From NCBI GenBank assembly GCA_024704765.1, contig JAKMXF010000339.1:124001-188000 (forward strand): a stretch of DNA of 64,000 nt, read 5' to 3'. A program made the position numbers and the translations under genes. How positions within the stretch are numbered: position 1 is the stretch's first letter; each line of letters opens with the position of its first letter. Below are positions 22,061-32,804 of the stretch, piece by piece. A model generated the notes under the pieces. It saw only the letters and a list, made by a program, of their open reading frames with translations, did no database searches and was not told the origin of the DNA. Source of the stretch: Oopsacas minuta (taxonomy: Eukaryota > Porifera > Hexactinellida > Lyssacinosida > Leucopsacidae).

Positions 22061-22552
22061 ATGATAATAAAATATCAAAATAGTAGACTATAGTACAATA
22101 AAGCTGTATATAACAAAAATAAAAATAAAACAAATTATGTAGAAAAGAATGGAGTTAAAGGGACTAATTAGAAAATGCAATAAAGCACGCATCTGTTTAT
22201 TTCAAAAGACAAAATTCACACAAGTATCAAATATAATCATTTATTCTAGGGAAGTGGACTTAAAAAAATCGACTTACATTAAAATGACATTAGAGTAAAA
22301 ACGAGACGTGATAGGGGAATTCTGATGACAGATTGAGAATCAGCATACTCAAGTTAACTAAAAACAACCCATGGATAATAATCAGCAAATTTGACGCAGG
22401 GCAGTGTAATTACTAATTAATCTATGAGTAATTAACCTTTAGTAACAAAGTGTATTGATAAGTGATTATTCAAGAAATAAATAACAACTTAAAATATGAG
22501 TAAAGACTATCTTCTTGTTTAGTAACTGAACGTGACATTATAAAGGTGAAAA
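22061..22552. other. Intergenic, no feature recognised
   Basis: Separates the divergent starts of copy B (minus) and the amine oxidase (plus). It probably holds the promoter of the oxidase; I see no clear motif. Confidence 0.4.
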
Positions 22553-24178
22553 ATGGCAACTGCAGAACAAACATATGACATCCTAATTGCAGGCGCGGGA
22601 GTTTCTGGACTCTATTGCGCATACAAATTAAACGAGAAATATCCCCAAAAGACTATATGTATTATAGAAAAACTGGACCGCATTGGTGGGCTGTTGGAGA
22701 GTGTTCTTGTAACAATCAATGGGAAAACCATCAAACAAGAAGAAGGTGGAATGCGCTTTTACAAAACTAGTGAGATCTATAAATTAGCTATAGAATTAGG
22801 ATTGGAGAAAGAAATTCTTCCTTTCTCAATGGGAAACAAATATAATTTGAACTTCATTAGAGGTGTTCGCTTTACACTTGGCCAAGCTGTTGAATCAAAA
22901 GTGTGGTTTGACTTGTATAACACCAGCTTGAGTGTAGAAGAGGAAGACAAATATACGGATCCATTCGCTATACTAAATGATGTATTCGATAAAATTCGCA
23001 TGATGCAGGATCCACAAGAAGCACCATTTACTCCACAACAATGGCAACATGTTAGATTACAATGGAAGGTTGACAATATCGAATTATATAAATGGGGTTT
23101 TGCGTCTATACTGCGTTTTATGGGTCTTTCCCATGAAACGATCAAAATGATTGAGATATCACTTGGATTCAAAAGTTTATCCAATCGTAATATAAATGCT
23201 GGATATGGATTCCAATCCAACCTTGAATTCACTTCAAACCCCGAGTTTTATACTCTGAAATATGGTTACGATAAAATACCAAAAAGGCTTTGAAAAACAA
23301 TCACAAACAATGAAGTAAAAGTCAATTTACTATCTGAGTTAGTGAAACTTGATGAAGATGTTAGCCAAAGTTATCCAATTCGTATTGAATATATTGACAG
23401 AAATGATCCTAATAAATCACAGCAAAAAACTATCAGATGCAAAAAATGTGTACTTGCTTTACCCAAATTAGCCTTGCAAACTTTACCCTCAAGTAACGAG
23501 TGGATGGCAAACACTAAATTTTCACCGTATGTCGATTCCGTAATCTCTGAGTGCCTTACAAAAATAAATTTGTATTTTAAAAAGCAATGGTGGTCCATAT
23601 TGGGAATTGATAGTGGTCCGAATTATACGGATTTACAGCTTGGTACCGTATATATATTTAATCCCATCAAAGAACCTGCAGAACGACTGAAGGCATACGA
23701 AGATCCTGGATCGTTAACTATTTATTGTGACTATGACAATAGTTATTACTGGCAATCTATGCAATCGATTGGTCAGGATTATCAGCCGAAAGACAATGTA
23801 AAAGTTCCACTTCACAGTGTTTTAGCCAAAGAACAAGTTGTTGCAGTTGCCATGGATCAATTAGCGCAATTATTCCAAAGGTCCAATTTCAAAAAAGGAA
23901 GCCCTAGAGATGTGACCCCCATGGAACCACTCATTGAGATTCCTGATCCAGTTCTAGCCACATACACTCACTGGACAGACCCGCGTTTTGGTGATTCTTG
24001 TCACGCATGGAAGGTATTTTCTAATGATAGTATAGATTCTCCTGGGATGTTCAATGTGTTAGGGCCTAACATTGGTATTATTGGAGAATCATATTCACTT
24101 GTCCAGGCATGGGTGGATGGGTCATTGACTGAAACTAATTCGTATTTAGAATATCTCACGAAATCTGGAGATTTCTAA
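22553..24178 (+). pseudogene. Flavin amine oxidase / L-amino-acid oxidase-like, one in-frame TGA
   Basis: Single uninterrupted exon of 542 codons apart from one TGA at 23291-23293. The N-terminus has a Rossmann FAD motif (YDILIAGAGVSGLYCAYKL, residues 8-26), the ribose-binding Glu in CIIEK (about 39), the DRIGGLLES motif (42-50) and a QEEGGMRF motif. The C-terminus ends with GPNIGIIGESYSLVQAWVDGSLTE, the FAD-closing GE motif followed by the aromatic W...G helix, as in amine oxidases. Length matches L-amino-acid oxidases (about 500 residues). These enzymes deaminate amino acids or amines, releasing H2O2 and ammonia. The frame is the same on both sides of the TGA and similarity continues, so this is either a recent nonsense mutation, a sequence error, or readthrough. 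Lack of introns could mean retrocopy or horizontal transfer. Confidence 0.65.
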
Positions 24179-25583
24179 TGGGTGGTGTGTGAGCTCTTAG
24201 TGAGTGTATAGGAACACTATATATAACATTTGAGTTTTAGGATTAGGCTTGTTAAGAGATGGAATTTGTTATCTATCTAATTTATATATTGGTATTTGAA
24301 ATGTTTTTTAGTGATATGATATGATTAATCGTTTTCTATTTGGTGTACATGGGGCCTTCATAAACAGACATCTGTATAATCCGGTTGACCTACCCTACTG
24401 AACAAAAGTAATCAGGCAATGGTAAAGTTTCCATACAAATACAAATACTCTCCCATATTTTTGATGGGCCAATACAGTAAACTTCAGAGTATCTCCCATG
24501 TCATAGTTGCATTCTTCGTATTGTAACCTCAGTATACAGACTTCCAGTTTAGATATTTTTTACTGATGCTAAATATTTTCAACTCATGACCAGAGGCACC
24601 ACTGGATGGATACAAACTATAATCTAAATACACTCCGTAATCCATTTCCCACACGATTATGGATCCATATCCAATCTATATCCATTTTGAATACGAATAT
24701 TCAAATCAAATTCATGAAACATCCATGAAATACATAAATTTTATGGATCTGATAGATTCCTTTTGGAGCTTACAATCCTGAGATTCCGAATTTAGTAGCA
24801 AATGCCTATGACCGAATACGGCCGGGAAAATGTGTGATTTAATGAGGTCAATAAGGCGCTGAAATCTCGATTTGAGTGGGCGAATTGGTTAAAACGCAGT
24901 TATATAATTTTAGTGTTCCTTTTTGTTACGAATGTAACAATTCGACCGTAATCGGTTAATTGTAGTATGTGAATGGGATTGGTTTGCAATCTTACAAGCA
25001 AACCAAGGGATTACACCTGCATCTCAAATCAATGTATCAAATCGATATACTTCTAAGCCCTAAGAATACCGAAACTCTAGAAAACGACTAATAACGAAAT
25101 CCCGAGATTACAAAATATGTCTGGGATTGTAAGCCATAACCCATTTAGACTTTAGAGAATTCAAATCTCTTCGAAATGCATAGATGTTTGATATAATGGA
25201 TTTAACATTAGGCATACTCTCAATCATAATGTTTACTGTATTGACCATCAATGACTGAATACTATTGTCTGGGCAGGGTATATAACCCGAAATTGTTTCT
25301 GATCTAGAATAGCTTCTCATAATACAAATTCATCTGCAAAATCCGACAATTTGGTAAATAGATGCAAGTTTCATATCTCAACGAGTGTCGGTTTATGCAG
25401 GCGTTGTTAATTGAATACTTATTAGCGTAACTGGATATTTGTGCCTTATACATACCAGTATTTCTCCATTTCTACGGTCTTCGGTTAATCGTTTATCTAG
25501 TCTAGCAAATCATATAATTTTATTGTGTTTATTGTCAATTCATAACTTTAGCTAGATATATTGGAAATAATGTCCTACCACTT
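24179..25583. other. No gene recognised
   Basis: AT-rich. The 5' end of the DNase I-like gene may extend into the last part (an upstream exon is expected because no ATG opens the frame at 25584). Confidence 0.4.
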
Positions 25584-26504
25584 TTGATAGTTGTTTTCCC
25601 GTTATTCTATCACGTGTGTGCTTTCAAATATGGACCATTTGTGCCAAACAATGCCGAATGTCCCATCCTAAATGTAGCTACATTTAGTTTTGATCGTATC
25701 GATTGCAGCAGAATTCAAAATAACAGCGTGTTACAGTCCATAGTAACAATAATAAAGAGGTATGATGTTGTTTTGCTAATCGGGTTAAGAGATCCAGATG
25801 ATTCAGTCAAGAATGTCACGAACAAATTGCTACGCACACTTAATACTTCTGTCCCCTTGGCGGATTGTTATAAGCAAGTTATTAGTATTCGATTAGGCAA
25901 GGTTAACCCCGAACAATACAGTTTCCTATATAAGCCCTCCAAAGTCGACGTGCTTGATTTCCATCAGTTTCCAACTTATAGGGCTAGTTTCGTGAGGTCA
26001 CCTTTTTCAGTACTTTTCATGCCATCTAAGTGCTCAAATTGTAATTCGTTTTGGCTACAAGCTACACATACAGCTCCTGAGAATACATTCAATGAAATTC
26101 AAGATTTGTATTTGTTTACGTTTCGTTCTGATTATCTTTCATTTGGGACGACTGACGGGATTATCCTGGGGAATCTAAATGCAGACTGTAGCTACCTCTC
26201 AGATGAAGATTTTCAAAAGCTCTCCTTCAATACAGATCCTGCGTTCTCGTTTGGGTTAAAAAAAGGCGCGAATAGTACTTCGGTATATCGCAACATTTCA
26301 TGTACTTATGATAATTTGATTTTATATAAGTCGATCGCGTTAGAAGTTACAGATATACACGTATACAATTTCAGTTTAGCTTTAGGAAAAGATTCATCAC
26401 AATCGCTTGCAATCAGCGAGCATTACCCTATCGAAATGAAGATCAAAGCTTGCGCGAGTTCAGTATCAAGAGAACCTTTCTTGACAAAAAACAGGAAATT
26501 TTGA
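25584..26504 (+). CDS. DNase I-like protein with altered metal-site residues
   Basis: A 306-codon frame covering the whole DNase I fold. Numbering from the Leu (TTG) codon at 25584 and comparing with bovine DNase I: N30 (Asn7), E110 in PEQYSFLYKP (Glu78), H162 in THTAP (His134), N199 (Asn170), D243 in CTYDN (Asp212) and H280 in ISEHYP (His252) are kept. G67 in LLIGLRD replaces the metal-binding Glu39, N197 in LGNLNADCSY replaces Asp168, and E279 replaces Asp251. The disulfide pair C202/C240 is kept. A hydrophobic N-terminus (LIVVFPLFYHVCA) looks like a signal peptide, so the protein is probably secreted. No in-frame ATG is seen, so a short 5' exon is likely upstream. Activity may be reduced or lost. 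Assignment is secure; function is inference. Confidence 0.75.
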   Translation: MIVVFPLFYHVCAFKYGPFVPNNAECPILNVATFSFDRIDCSRIQNNSVLQSIVTIIKRYDVVLLIGLRDPDDSVKNVTNKLLRTLNTSVPLADCYKQVISIRLGKVNPEQYSFLYKPSKVDVLDFHQFPTYRASFVRSPFSVLFMPSKCSNCNSFWLQATHTAPENTFNEIQDLYLFTFRSDYLSFGTTDGIILGNLNADCSYLSDEDFQKLSFNTDPAFSFGLKKGANSTSVYRNISCTYDNLILYKSIALEVTDIHVYNFSLALGKDSSQSLAISEHYPIEMKIKACASSVSREPFLTKNRKF

Positions 26505-28889
26505 TGTAATCTAACATTGCGTTCTCTTTCAATTTCTTTCTTCTTCATATTTCAATACGTGCCAAATATGTTGGAGTAAAGTATAACAATTGGAAGTTTG
26601 TGACCATGGAGATTCAATTGATTATTGTAATGCAGTTTTGCGAATACCAACCTGCTAAAGCAATTATGAGTGTTAATTCATTACTTAAGGTTAAATATTT
26701 CAATCTCTTATTGCGGAGGTATATCTCTAGTTTGGGTTCCTTCGTTTACATAATAACAGCGTTGGCTAAAAGTCAAAGTGTCTCGAAACACTAACGGGAT
26801 TGATCATGTTGTAGACTCCTGACATTGCTTCTAGTAATTGGCAGTTGACCAATAGAAGTCATACCTGTATCAAACAATATTACATAGCATTTCCAAACTC
26901 TCTTGTAACAAGAGATATACTTTCCAGAACAACAATTGTATTCGTACCAATTCCTGGCGTTTATATCCATTCTTTATCTCGAAATAAAGAAATTATTGTG
27001 AGCTTTAGAATTTTGAACATATTTTCATATCTACCTAACAATTGGCCTTTAACTAAAAATATATTTTTCATCTGCTTCCGAATTCACATAATTATCTAGA
27101 AATTATATTTTTACTTCTTGCTTGTACATTTTACTATGTTCCTTATTACAGCAGAACCTCATTACTACTAAGCTACGAACACACTAATGCGAATTTTGGG
27201 ATCAAGGTTTGGCACCGATATATCGTATAGAATCGGAGATTTAATATTCATAAAAACAATAGTAAATTTCCATATAATTAATTTAATGTGTGAAAATCAG
27301 ATTCAGTTTATTTGGTATATTTATTCAAGATATATAGAATTCTGTTTACATTCTTGATAAGCACGATTATACATAGTTATGTGACATCTCATAATTGAGA
27401 TATTCAATTCAATACAACATTCCATAAATCATTTCCTTGACAACGGACAAACACACACACACGCCACCTCCGCTCCTTACTCAGAAAAGGAGTGGACTCG
27501 GGCCCCCGCTCAAGTGAAAATGGAGTGCTCTTTTCATTCTTCCAGATTTACATTAGACGAACATTTGGCTCGTCGCTTTGTAATGAACTCGCCGCATTGC
27601 GCCTCGAGGTATTCAACGGACAAACAATAATTGAGAGTTAATAATATTGAAGTTGTTTACAATATTCAGACTCAGCATACTCGATTACCCCAGTATAGTC
27701 TTTGAAAGCATGATTCTACCTCAATTTCGAAACATTTTCATTGTATATACCTAGAAGTAAACATGTATTCACAATATGTTGTTTACAATACCATATTCGG
27801 ACTCCGTATACTCGAGTAACCCAGTATAGCCTTTGAAAGTATGATTCTACCTCAATTTTGAAATTTGTTTACTTTATATTCATAAAAAGACGAATACATT
27901 TACATATGAGAAGCTTGAAAATGCGAAATTTGGTTTCAGTGTATGATGCTACCCTTGGGTATCCGTTTAGAGCAAGCCTGTATATATATTTTGAAATTTG
28001 GATAATTTGTTTACTGTATATTCATAAAACAACAATAAATTTACACAAGATTAATCCAAAATTGTGAAAATCGGATTCAGCATGTTTGATATATTTAGTG
28101 AAGTTTTATTGAATTCAATTACTTCCTTGATAAACACGATAAATACATAGTTATGTGTGACAATTTCAAAATTGTATACCGTAAATCCTTTCCTTGACAA
28201 CGGACAAACAAACGAACAACAATGGTGATTTAATAATTTAGATTTGCATTTGAAGTAATTAGGATTAAATTTACCATTGTAGATTAGGGAAATTGCTAAA
28301 TGCGCACTTCAAACCATTTCAATAAATTGTAGTTTATACAAAAGTGTCCTAGCATCAACTTTGTATAGCAAGAATACTGAAGTTCATACAGAATAACGAT
28401 GAAATTTGTAATTTGTTTGCAATTAAATAGGAGAGCGCTCCTTCAAAATTGAGCGCCGCTCCACCTTCCTCCCCTGAATCATCAATGAAGCGAGTTACTT
28501 TAATGCTCTGTGTTTAATAAAAGCACTAAAAATGTAATACATAAGGTAATATTAGGTCAAAGTTGAATTGTTAATCCTTAAAGCAGCTCGAGTGCTGCTT
28601 TGGGGCGGGAGCTGGTCCTACTTCTCTCCTGAAGACGTTTTTAGTTTTTTCTAAGAAATAGCTTAACTATAGCGGTGCGCCCTCATCACACTTCGTTTTT
28701 TGGCAAAACAACACAATGCATCTCCTTAAAGGAGGAACGATAATAGCAAAACTAGAAATGAAAGGATAGTCCGGTCTTATGGCGTATTAGCATCCTCTAA
28801 GCAATAAGGAATTATATATAATATGGAAAGAGTATAATTAGTTCAAATATGACAAAATAGTTATTCTACAGGAAACATAAACAAAGGTA
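26505..28889. repeat. Repeat-rich spacer, no gene
   Basis: Contains two copies of a roughly 160-bp repeat ending in CCTTGACAACGGACAAAC (27291-27452 and 28067-28210), a GCGCCTCGAGG-type repeat (27561-27614) and two diverged tandem copies of a block with CAGACTC(A/C)GCATACTCGA(T/G)T (about 27650-27740 and 27785-27860). From 28067 to the NHL stop at 28890 the sequence is a duplicate of about 62484-63553. Confidence 0.6.
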
Positions 28890-29738
28890 TCAAAAAATAT
28901 TGAGATGATGTTGACCTCCATTACAAACTATAATAAGTCTTCCTCTGTTATCTACTGTAATACCGGAAGGATTAGTTAATGTAATCTTGTGCATCAAATC
29001 AAACTGAGAGTTTAAACTGGAAATAGAATTATACAAGAAATCTGTAATAAGAATATTGTTAGAATTGTCAATATAGAAGAAATATGGATTCATCAGCTGT
29101 AATCCATCTCCTCTAGAGATAATACTCTTATGTAGAATAAGATTATAGTTGTACAGATGAAGACAAGGATTAGATTGATCAAGAATATAAATGAATTCTT
29201 TTGTAAGTTTAACATCAAGAGGGTATTTGAGGTTATCTTGTCCAAACCGTGCCTTGAAGGTAAGTTCCTGGGACAGTATCTGAATACGATGATTTCTAGA
29301 ATCACATATGTATACCTCTCCGTTAGCTTCATCAAATGTCAGACCACTAGGATATTGAAATTCCAAATCTCCTTTCCCACGTTTCCCTATTCTAGAAATA
29401 AACTCTCCATTCATTTGATAATTCAAAATACAGGCGCTTCTTTGTGAAATCAGAATTCTATCTCTACATATAGCTAACCCAATTGGACCATACATCTTCC
29501 CTTCTCCTTCCTCATCTCCAAATTTAAACATAATCTGACCATTACAATCGAATACTTTCACACAATTATTCAAACAATCTGCTACATAAATATCTCCTGT
29601 AGAATTATCAATAGTTACTCCTTCTGGTCCATTAAGATATCCTAATTTCTTTCCCCATTTACAAACACTGACTATAGGTTGCATCTTGCTCTTATAGTCT
29701 ACAGAGAATATTCTCTCTAAAGTATTAGCTGTAGCCAT
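28890..29738 (-). CDS. NHL-repeat propeller protein, cassette copy 1, intact
   Basis: Intact 282-residue frame with a genuine ATG (MATANTLERIFSVDYKSK). After a 25-residue leader it has six NHL blades: GVTIDNSTGDIYVADCLNNCVKVFD (40-64), GLAICRDRILISQ...CILNYQ (84-106), GLTFDEANGEVYICDSRNHRIQIL (127-150), PLDVKLTKEFIYILDQSNPCLHLY (166-189), PYFFYIDNSNNILITDFLYNSI (209-230), GITVDNRGRLIIVCNGGQHHLNIF at the end. There is no RING, B-box or coiled coil, unlike TRIM-NHL proteins, so this is a bare six-bladed propeller likely used for protein or RNA binding. Single exon. The upstream 180 bp is shared with copies 2-5; the downstream 800 bp is shared with copy 6. Confidence 0.85.
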   Translation of the reverse strand: MATANTLERIFSVDYKSKMQPIVSVCKWGKKLGYLNGPEGVTIDNSTGDIYVADCLNNCVKVFDCNGQIMFKFGDEEGEGKMYGPIGLAICRDRILISQRSACILNYQMNGEFISRIGKRGKGDLEFQYPSGLTFDEANGEVYICDSRNHRIQILSQELTFKARFGQDNLKYPLDVKLTKEFIYILDQSNPCLHLYNYNLILHKSIISRGDGLQLMNPYFFYIDNSNNILITDFLYNSISSLNSQFDLMHKITLTNPSGITVDNRGRLIIVCNGGQHHLNIF

Positions 29739-29925
29739 TTAGTTCAGTTCTGTAACTAGAATAATGAAACAATTCAAATAATATAACTTATCTATTTGAC
29801 TATAAGTAATGAGCCTAACTATAAATACAAATCAATACAGAGACCTATAAAGTGTGATATCAAATCACTATAATTTAATGAATTCAAATAGAATACAGTA
29901 TATTCCGCTATGCTCTGATGTTCTT
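29739..29925 (-). promoter_or_regulatory. Conserved upstream module of NHL copy 1
   Basis: Same sequence (in the same direction relative to the gene) as at 41609-41805, 43641-43823, 54263-54447 and 60271-60434. Landmarks from the distal end: AGCATAG(C/A), a TATAAATTTGATATCTC-like AT box about 130 bp before the ATG (weaker in this copy), a pyrimidine-rich stretch and an AG acceptor-like site (TTCTAGTTACAG) about 10 bases before the ATG. Conservation of non-coding sequence among copies suggests a promoter and/or 5' leader. Confidence 0.55.
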
Positions 29926-30056
29926 ATATTTTGGGAAGTCATTCAGGACTCTAGGGTCCCAGCTCAAAAGTTTATCCTAGAACCTAAGGTCCTAGTCTAA
30001 ATATCCGCTCCATGAATCCAAGACCCTAAATTTACTGGTACAAATCTAACTATATA

Positions 30057-30600
30057 CGAGCCTTTGGTCGTCGCTTCGCGATGAACTCTTCCTCATTACG
30101 CCTCGAGGTATCCATTATTCTCCAAATTGACGGCCCCCTTGAGTATTATAATATAGATATATTTAAAACAATATAATTCACAAATATACATATATGGCAT
30201 ATATATTATTGAATTTTTTTGCAAGATCAACCCCCTTTGTAGCCGTTGAGAGCAAGTTTCTAAGTAAATTTTGAGATATTTCTATTTGTTTCCTGTATAT
30301 TCATAAACACAATATATTTACATGTCAACGGACAAATAAACAAACAAACAAACAATAATTGAGAGTAAGTTTTATAGATTTTGTTTACAATACCATATTC
30401 AGACTCAGCACATTTTGTCATCTCAATTGTTGTTTATTTGTTTGTCCGTTGTCAAGGAAAAGATTTACAACATGCAATTTTGAAATTGTTACATAACTAT
30501 GGATTTATCGTATCAAGGAAGTAAATAAAATTCAATAAAACTTCACAAAATATATATCGAACATGTTGAATCCGATTTTCACAATTTTGGGTTAATCATA
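30057..30600. repeat. Interspersed repeats, including an inverted pair
   Basis: 30057-30330 is a roughly 270-bp repeat that starts with CCTTTGGTCGTCGCTTCGCG and GCCTCGAGGTATCC and runs into TTGACGGCCCCC; longer copies lie at 45375-45662 (minus) and 62183-62470, short ones at 27561, 35107 and 41988. 30322-30365 and 30428-30470 carry the CAACGGACAAA(T/C)AAACAAAC end in opposite orientation, making an inverted pair; 30428-30590 is the minus copy of the repeat seen at 28067 and 62484. Confidence 0.6.
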
Positions 30601-31158
30601 TATATATTTATTGAATATATCGTAAAAATAATTGAAATGTCAAAATATATGTAGAGACTGAGTACGCTGAATCTGAATTTTGCATTTACGTTTCTCATAT
30701 CTAATTTTGTTGTTATTATGAATATAAAGTAAATAGTTCATATATATATATATATATGTATTAATTCATTTTGCAATTTTTATCCTTTGCCAAATTCGAG
30801 GTACAAAGTTCCGAGTTACATGCGAACACAGAGTATTCGCAAGTCGCGCAGCGCGAGCAAACGAAGCGGCTCGTCTGAATGAAATGACATAACCAGATCG
30901 GTATGCTTTCAGGCTGTTTCATTACAAAATATCAAACCAAAGTTTTACAAATATTCATCAATAACGAAAAAGTTGTGGTAAAATAATCTTAAATGCATAT
31001 AGTATACAAACAATTTCACATACTTTGATTTTGGGATACAGACTTTTCGTGACAAGATGGGTATATTTACACACATGGATATAGGTAATAATATTATATT
31101 CAATAAAAGTTGTGGTTACAGAAACAAGAGTACAAAATATCCCTAAATTAAAGAACTT

Positions 31159-32215
31159 TTAATCTTGAAAGGTAAAATGGTAGGCAACTCCTCCTAAGAA
31201 TTCAAACTTTGGTTTCAGCAAGTAATTCTGTAGTAAATTTTGTAATGGATTTTCTCTTTCTTCAAAATATTTGCATTTCGAAGGATTCCGACCACTTATA
31301 TAAAACGCTTGTTTTACTTCAACAAACCCTTGTTCTCTCTTATGTATCCTTAGAAAACGCCATATAGAAGGATGATGGCAAGACAAGTGACAAGCAAATG
31401 AACGGTGCTATGCCTCAGGTGTATTATTTGTCCTTAGGAACCCATGCTGAACCATGAAGTGGTTGTTCCACATTTCCATTGGAAATATTGGTGAGGACAT
31501 GAAGGAGGGAATTATCGATAGCCTACCAATATAAGTAGCTTCAAAGTATAATGCAGGTCGTAAGCTTCCACAGGTAGTTGTGAGAAAGGGCTATTGAAAA
31601 GTTGAGGTATGTCAGTAGGAGTTGCAAACGAGAGTGCAGGTAACATTTGCACTATTAATGCAAATTCTACATCTTGCATTATCTTGCTGCTAGTCCTAAT
31701 TGTTGAAATTACGCCAGACATTTTGACATAGATGAAAGATACAGCCTTGAACCTTTGTAGTTAGGAAGTATTGTGAAAATGCATTAATTGAGGCTATTTC
31801 AAAATCCACAATTAGATGGGTCGGGCAAGCGGTTGGACATAAATCATGTACTTTGTTCCACATGTATCTTGCGCCTTGTTTGCTAGCAATACGAATAAAA
31901 ATGGAAAATATGAGCAGTGAATATCAGATCCGGCCTCCTTTCATAGCATGCATCAAGTAGAGTTGATAAAACAAGCTGGGCAGGGTTTTCAAGGTGGTAT
32001 CTGCTAACCAGACAGTTGTAAATGAGAGTAAATCCATATTTGCTTGAGTTCCGAAGATTACAATCCACTTATTTCCACTTTGCGGGCAGAATCGTAGAGC
32101 AAAATTGTTGGCCCTTTTTGTTTTAGTATAGCATTCTAATATTTCGAGATACTATAGTGATAGTGGTTCAGGCGGGACGTTTTCGGATGTATTTCTGCTC
32201 CTCACTATTGTTTTC
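31159..32215 (-). pseudogene. Mutator-like (MULE) transposase, decayed
   Basis: The minus strand reads in order: FCPQSGNKWIVIFGTQANMDLL, TVWLADTTLKTLPSLFYQLYLMHA (first catalytic Asp context, D-x-TFK...P.LFYQLY), CPTACPTHLIVDFEIASINAF (second catalytic Asp, VDFE.A), GCIFHLCQNVWRNF (the C/FH motif), YIGRLSIIPSFM, FPMEMWNNH, RTNNTPEA-stop-HRSF, CHHPSIWRFLRIHKREQGFVEVKQAFYISG and a basic tail ending at 31159. This is the complete MULE core. A TAG replaces the Trp of EAWHR near 31410, further stops lie near 31950 and 32155, and frameshifts near 31600 and 31700 break it. A short fragment of the same superfamily lies at 13.75 kb. Terminal repeats were not found. Confidence 0.75.
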
Positions 32216-32804
32216 TTTAAGCTATCTATTTGGGTAGATGTACAGTTCGGGATTCACAAGAAATTTAGGAAAGAATTTTATAATCAAGTGAAAATTCAAA
32301 ATCTATACCATTAAGAAGGTAAAAATAACCTCAAAAATTCGAGATTTTTTGATAGACGAAAAAATTCGGATTATACAGCTATACAGGTCGAATTTACATT
32401 ACTCGATTATCGTTATATTGTCGGATTCTGGATTATTGTTTTGTAAACAAAAACCGTCCGTGAACAAAAATAATTTCGGTTTAGGGAAATTCGGGATCAC
32501 ACAGGTGTAGGATTACGGAGATTCCAATGTATTGCAATATAACAGTGTAGAGATCAATTATGTGGCGAGGAAAACTATAATACATAAAGTCCTCTCTAAT
32601 TGTCCACAGCGATTAGAAATTCGAAATGATCGTGTACATAGGAGATAGGACTCGTACTTTTGACAAGAGGACGATTTATAGAGATAGAGAAGTGTACTAT
32701 TAGAGAGGACCCAATGTAAAGGAATGAAGAAACTAATATCAATACAAATTATCTAGCTATATCTACAAAGGTAGACTGGAATACAAAGTCCGTTAGAGAA
32801 GAAG

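Noticed and set aside
23291-23293. TGA as selenocysteine codon in the amine oxidase
   Set aside because: The family has no Cys or Sec at this place and I saw no SECIS-like structure downstream.
22777-23598. Minus-strand open frames opposite the amine oxidase
   Set aside because: Shadow frames; no family similarity.
29093-29447. Open frames antisense or frame-shifted within NHL genes, recurring in the copies (also 41112-41300, 44113-44461, 54854-55093, 60720-61038)
   Set aside because: They recur only because the NHL sequence itself is conserved; they have no independent start context or composition.
30322-30365. (AAAC)n-like tract resembling a short direct-repeat array
   Set aside because: It is the end of an interspersed repeat, has no spacers, and the genome is eukaryotic, so it is not CRISPR.
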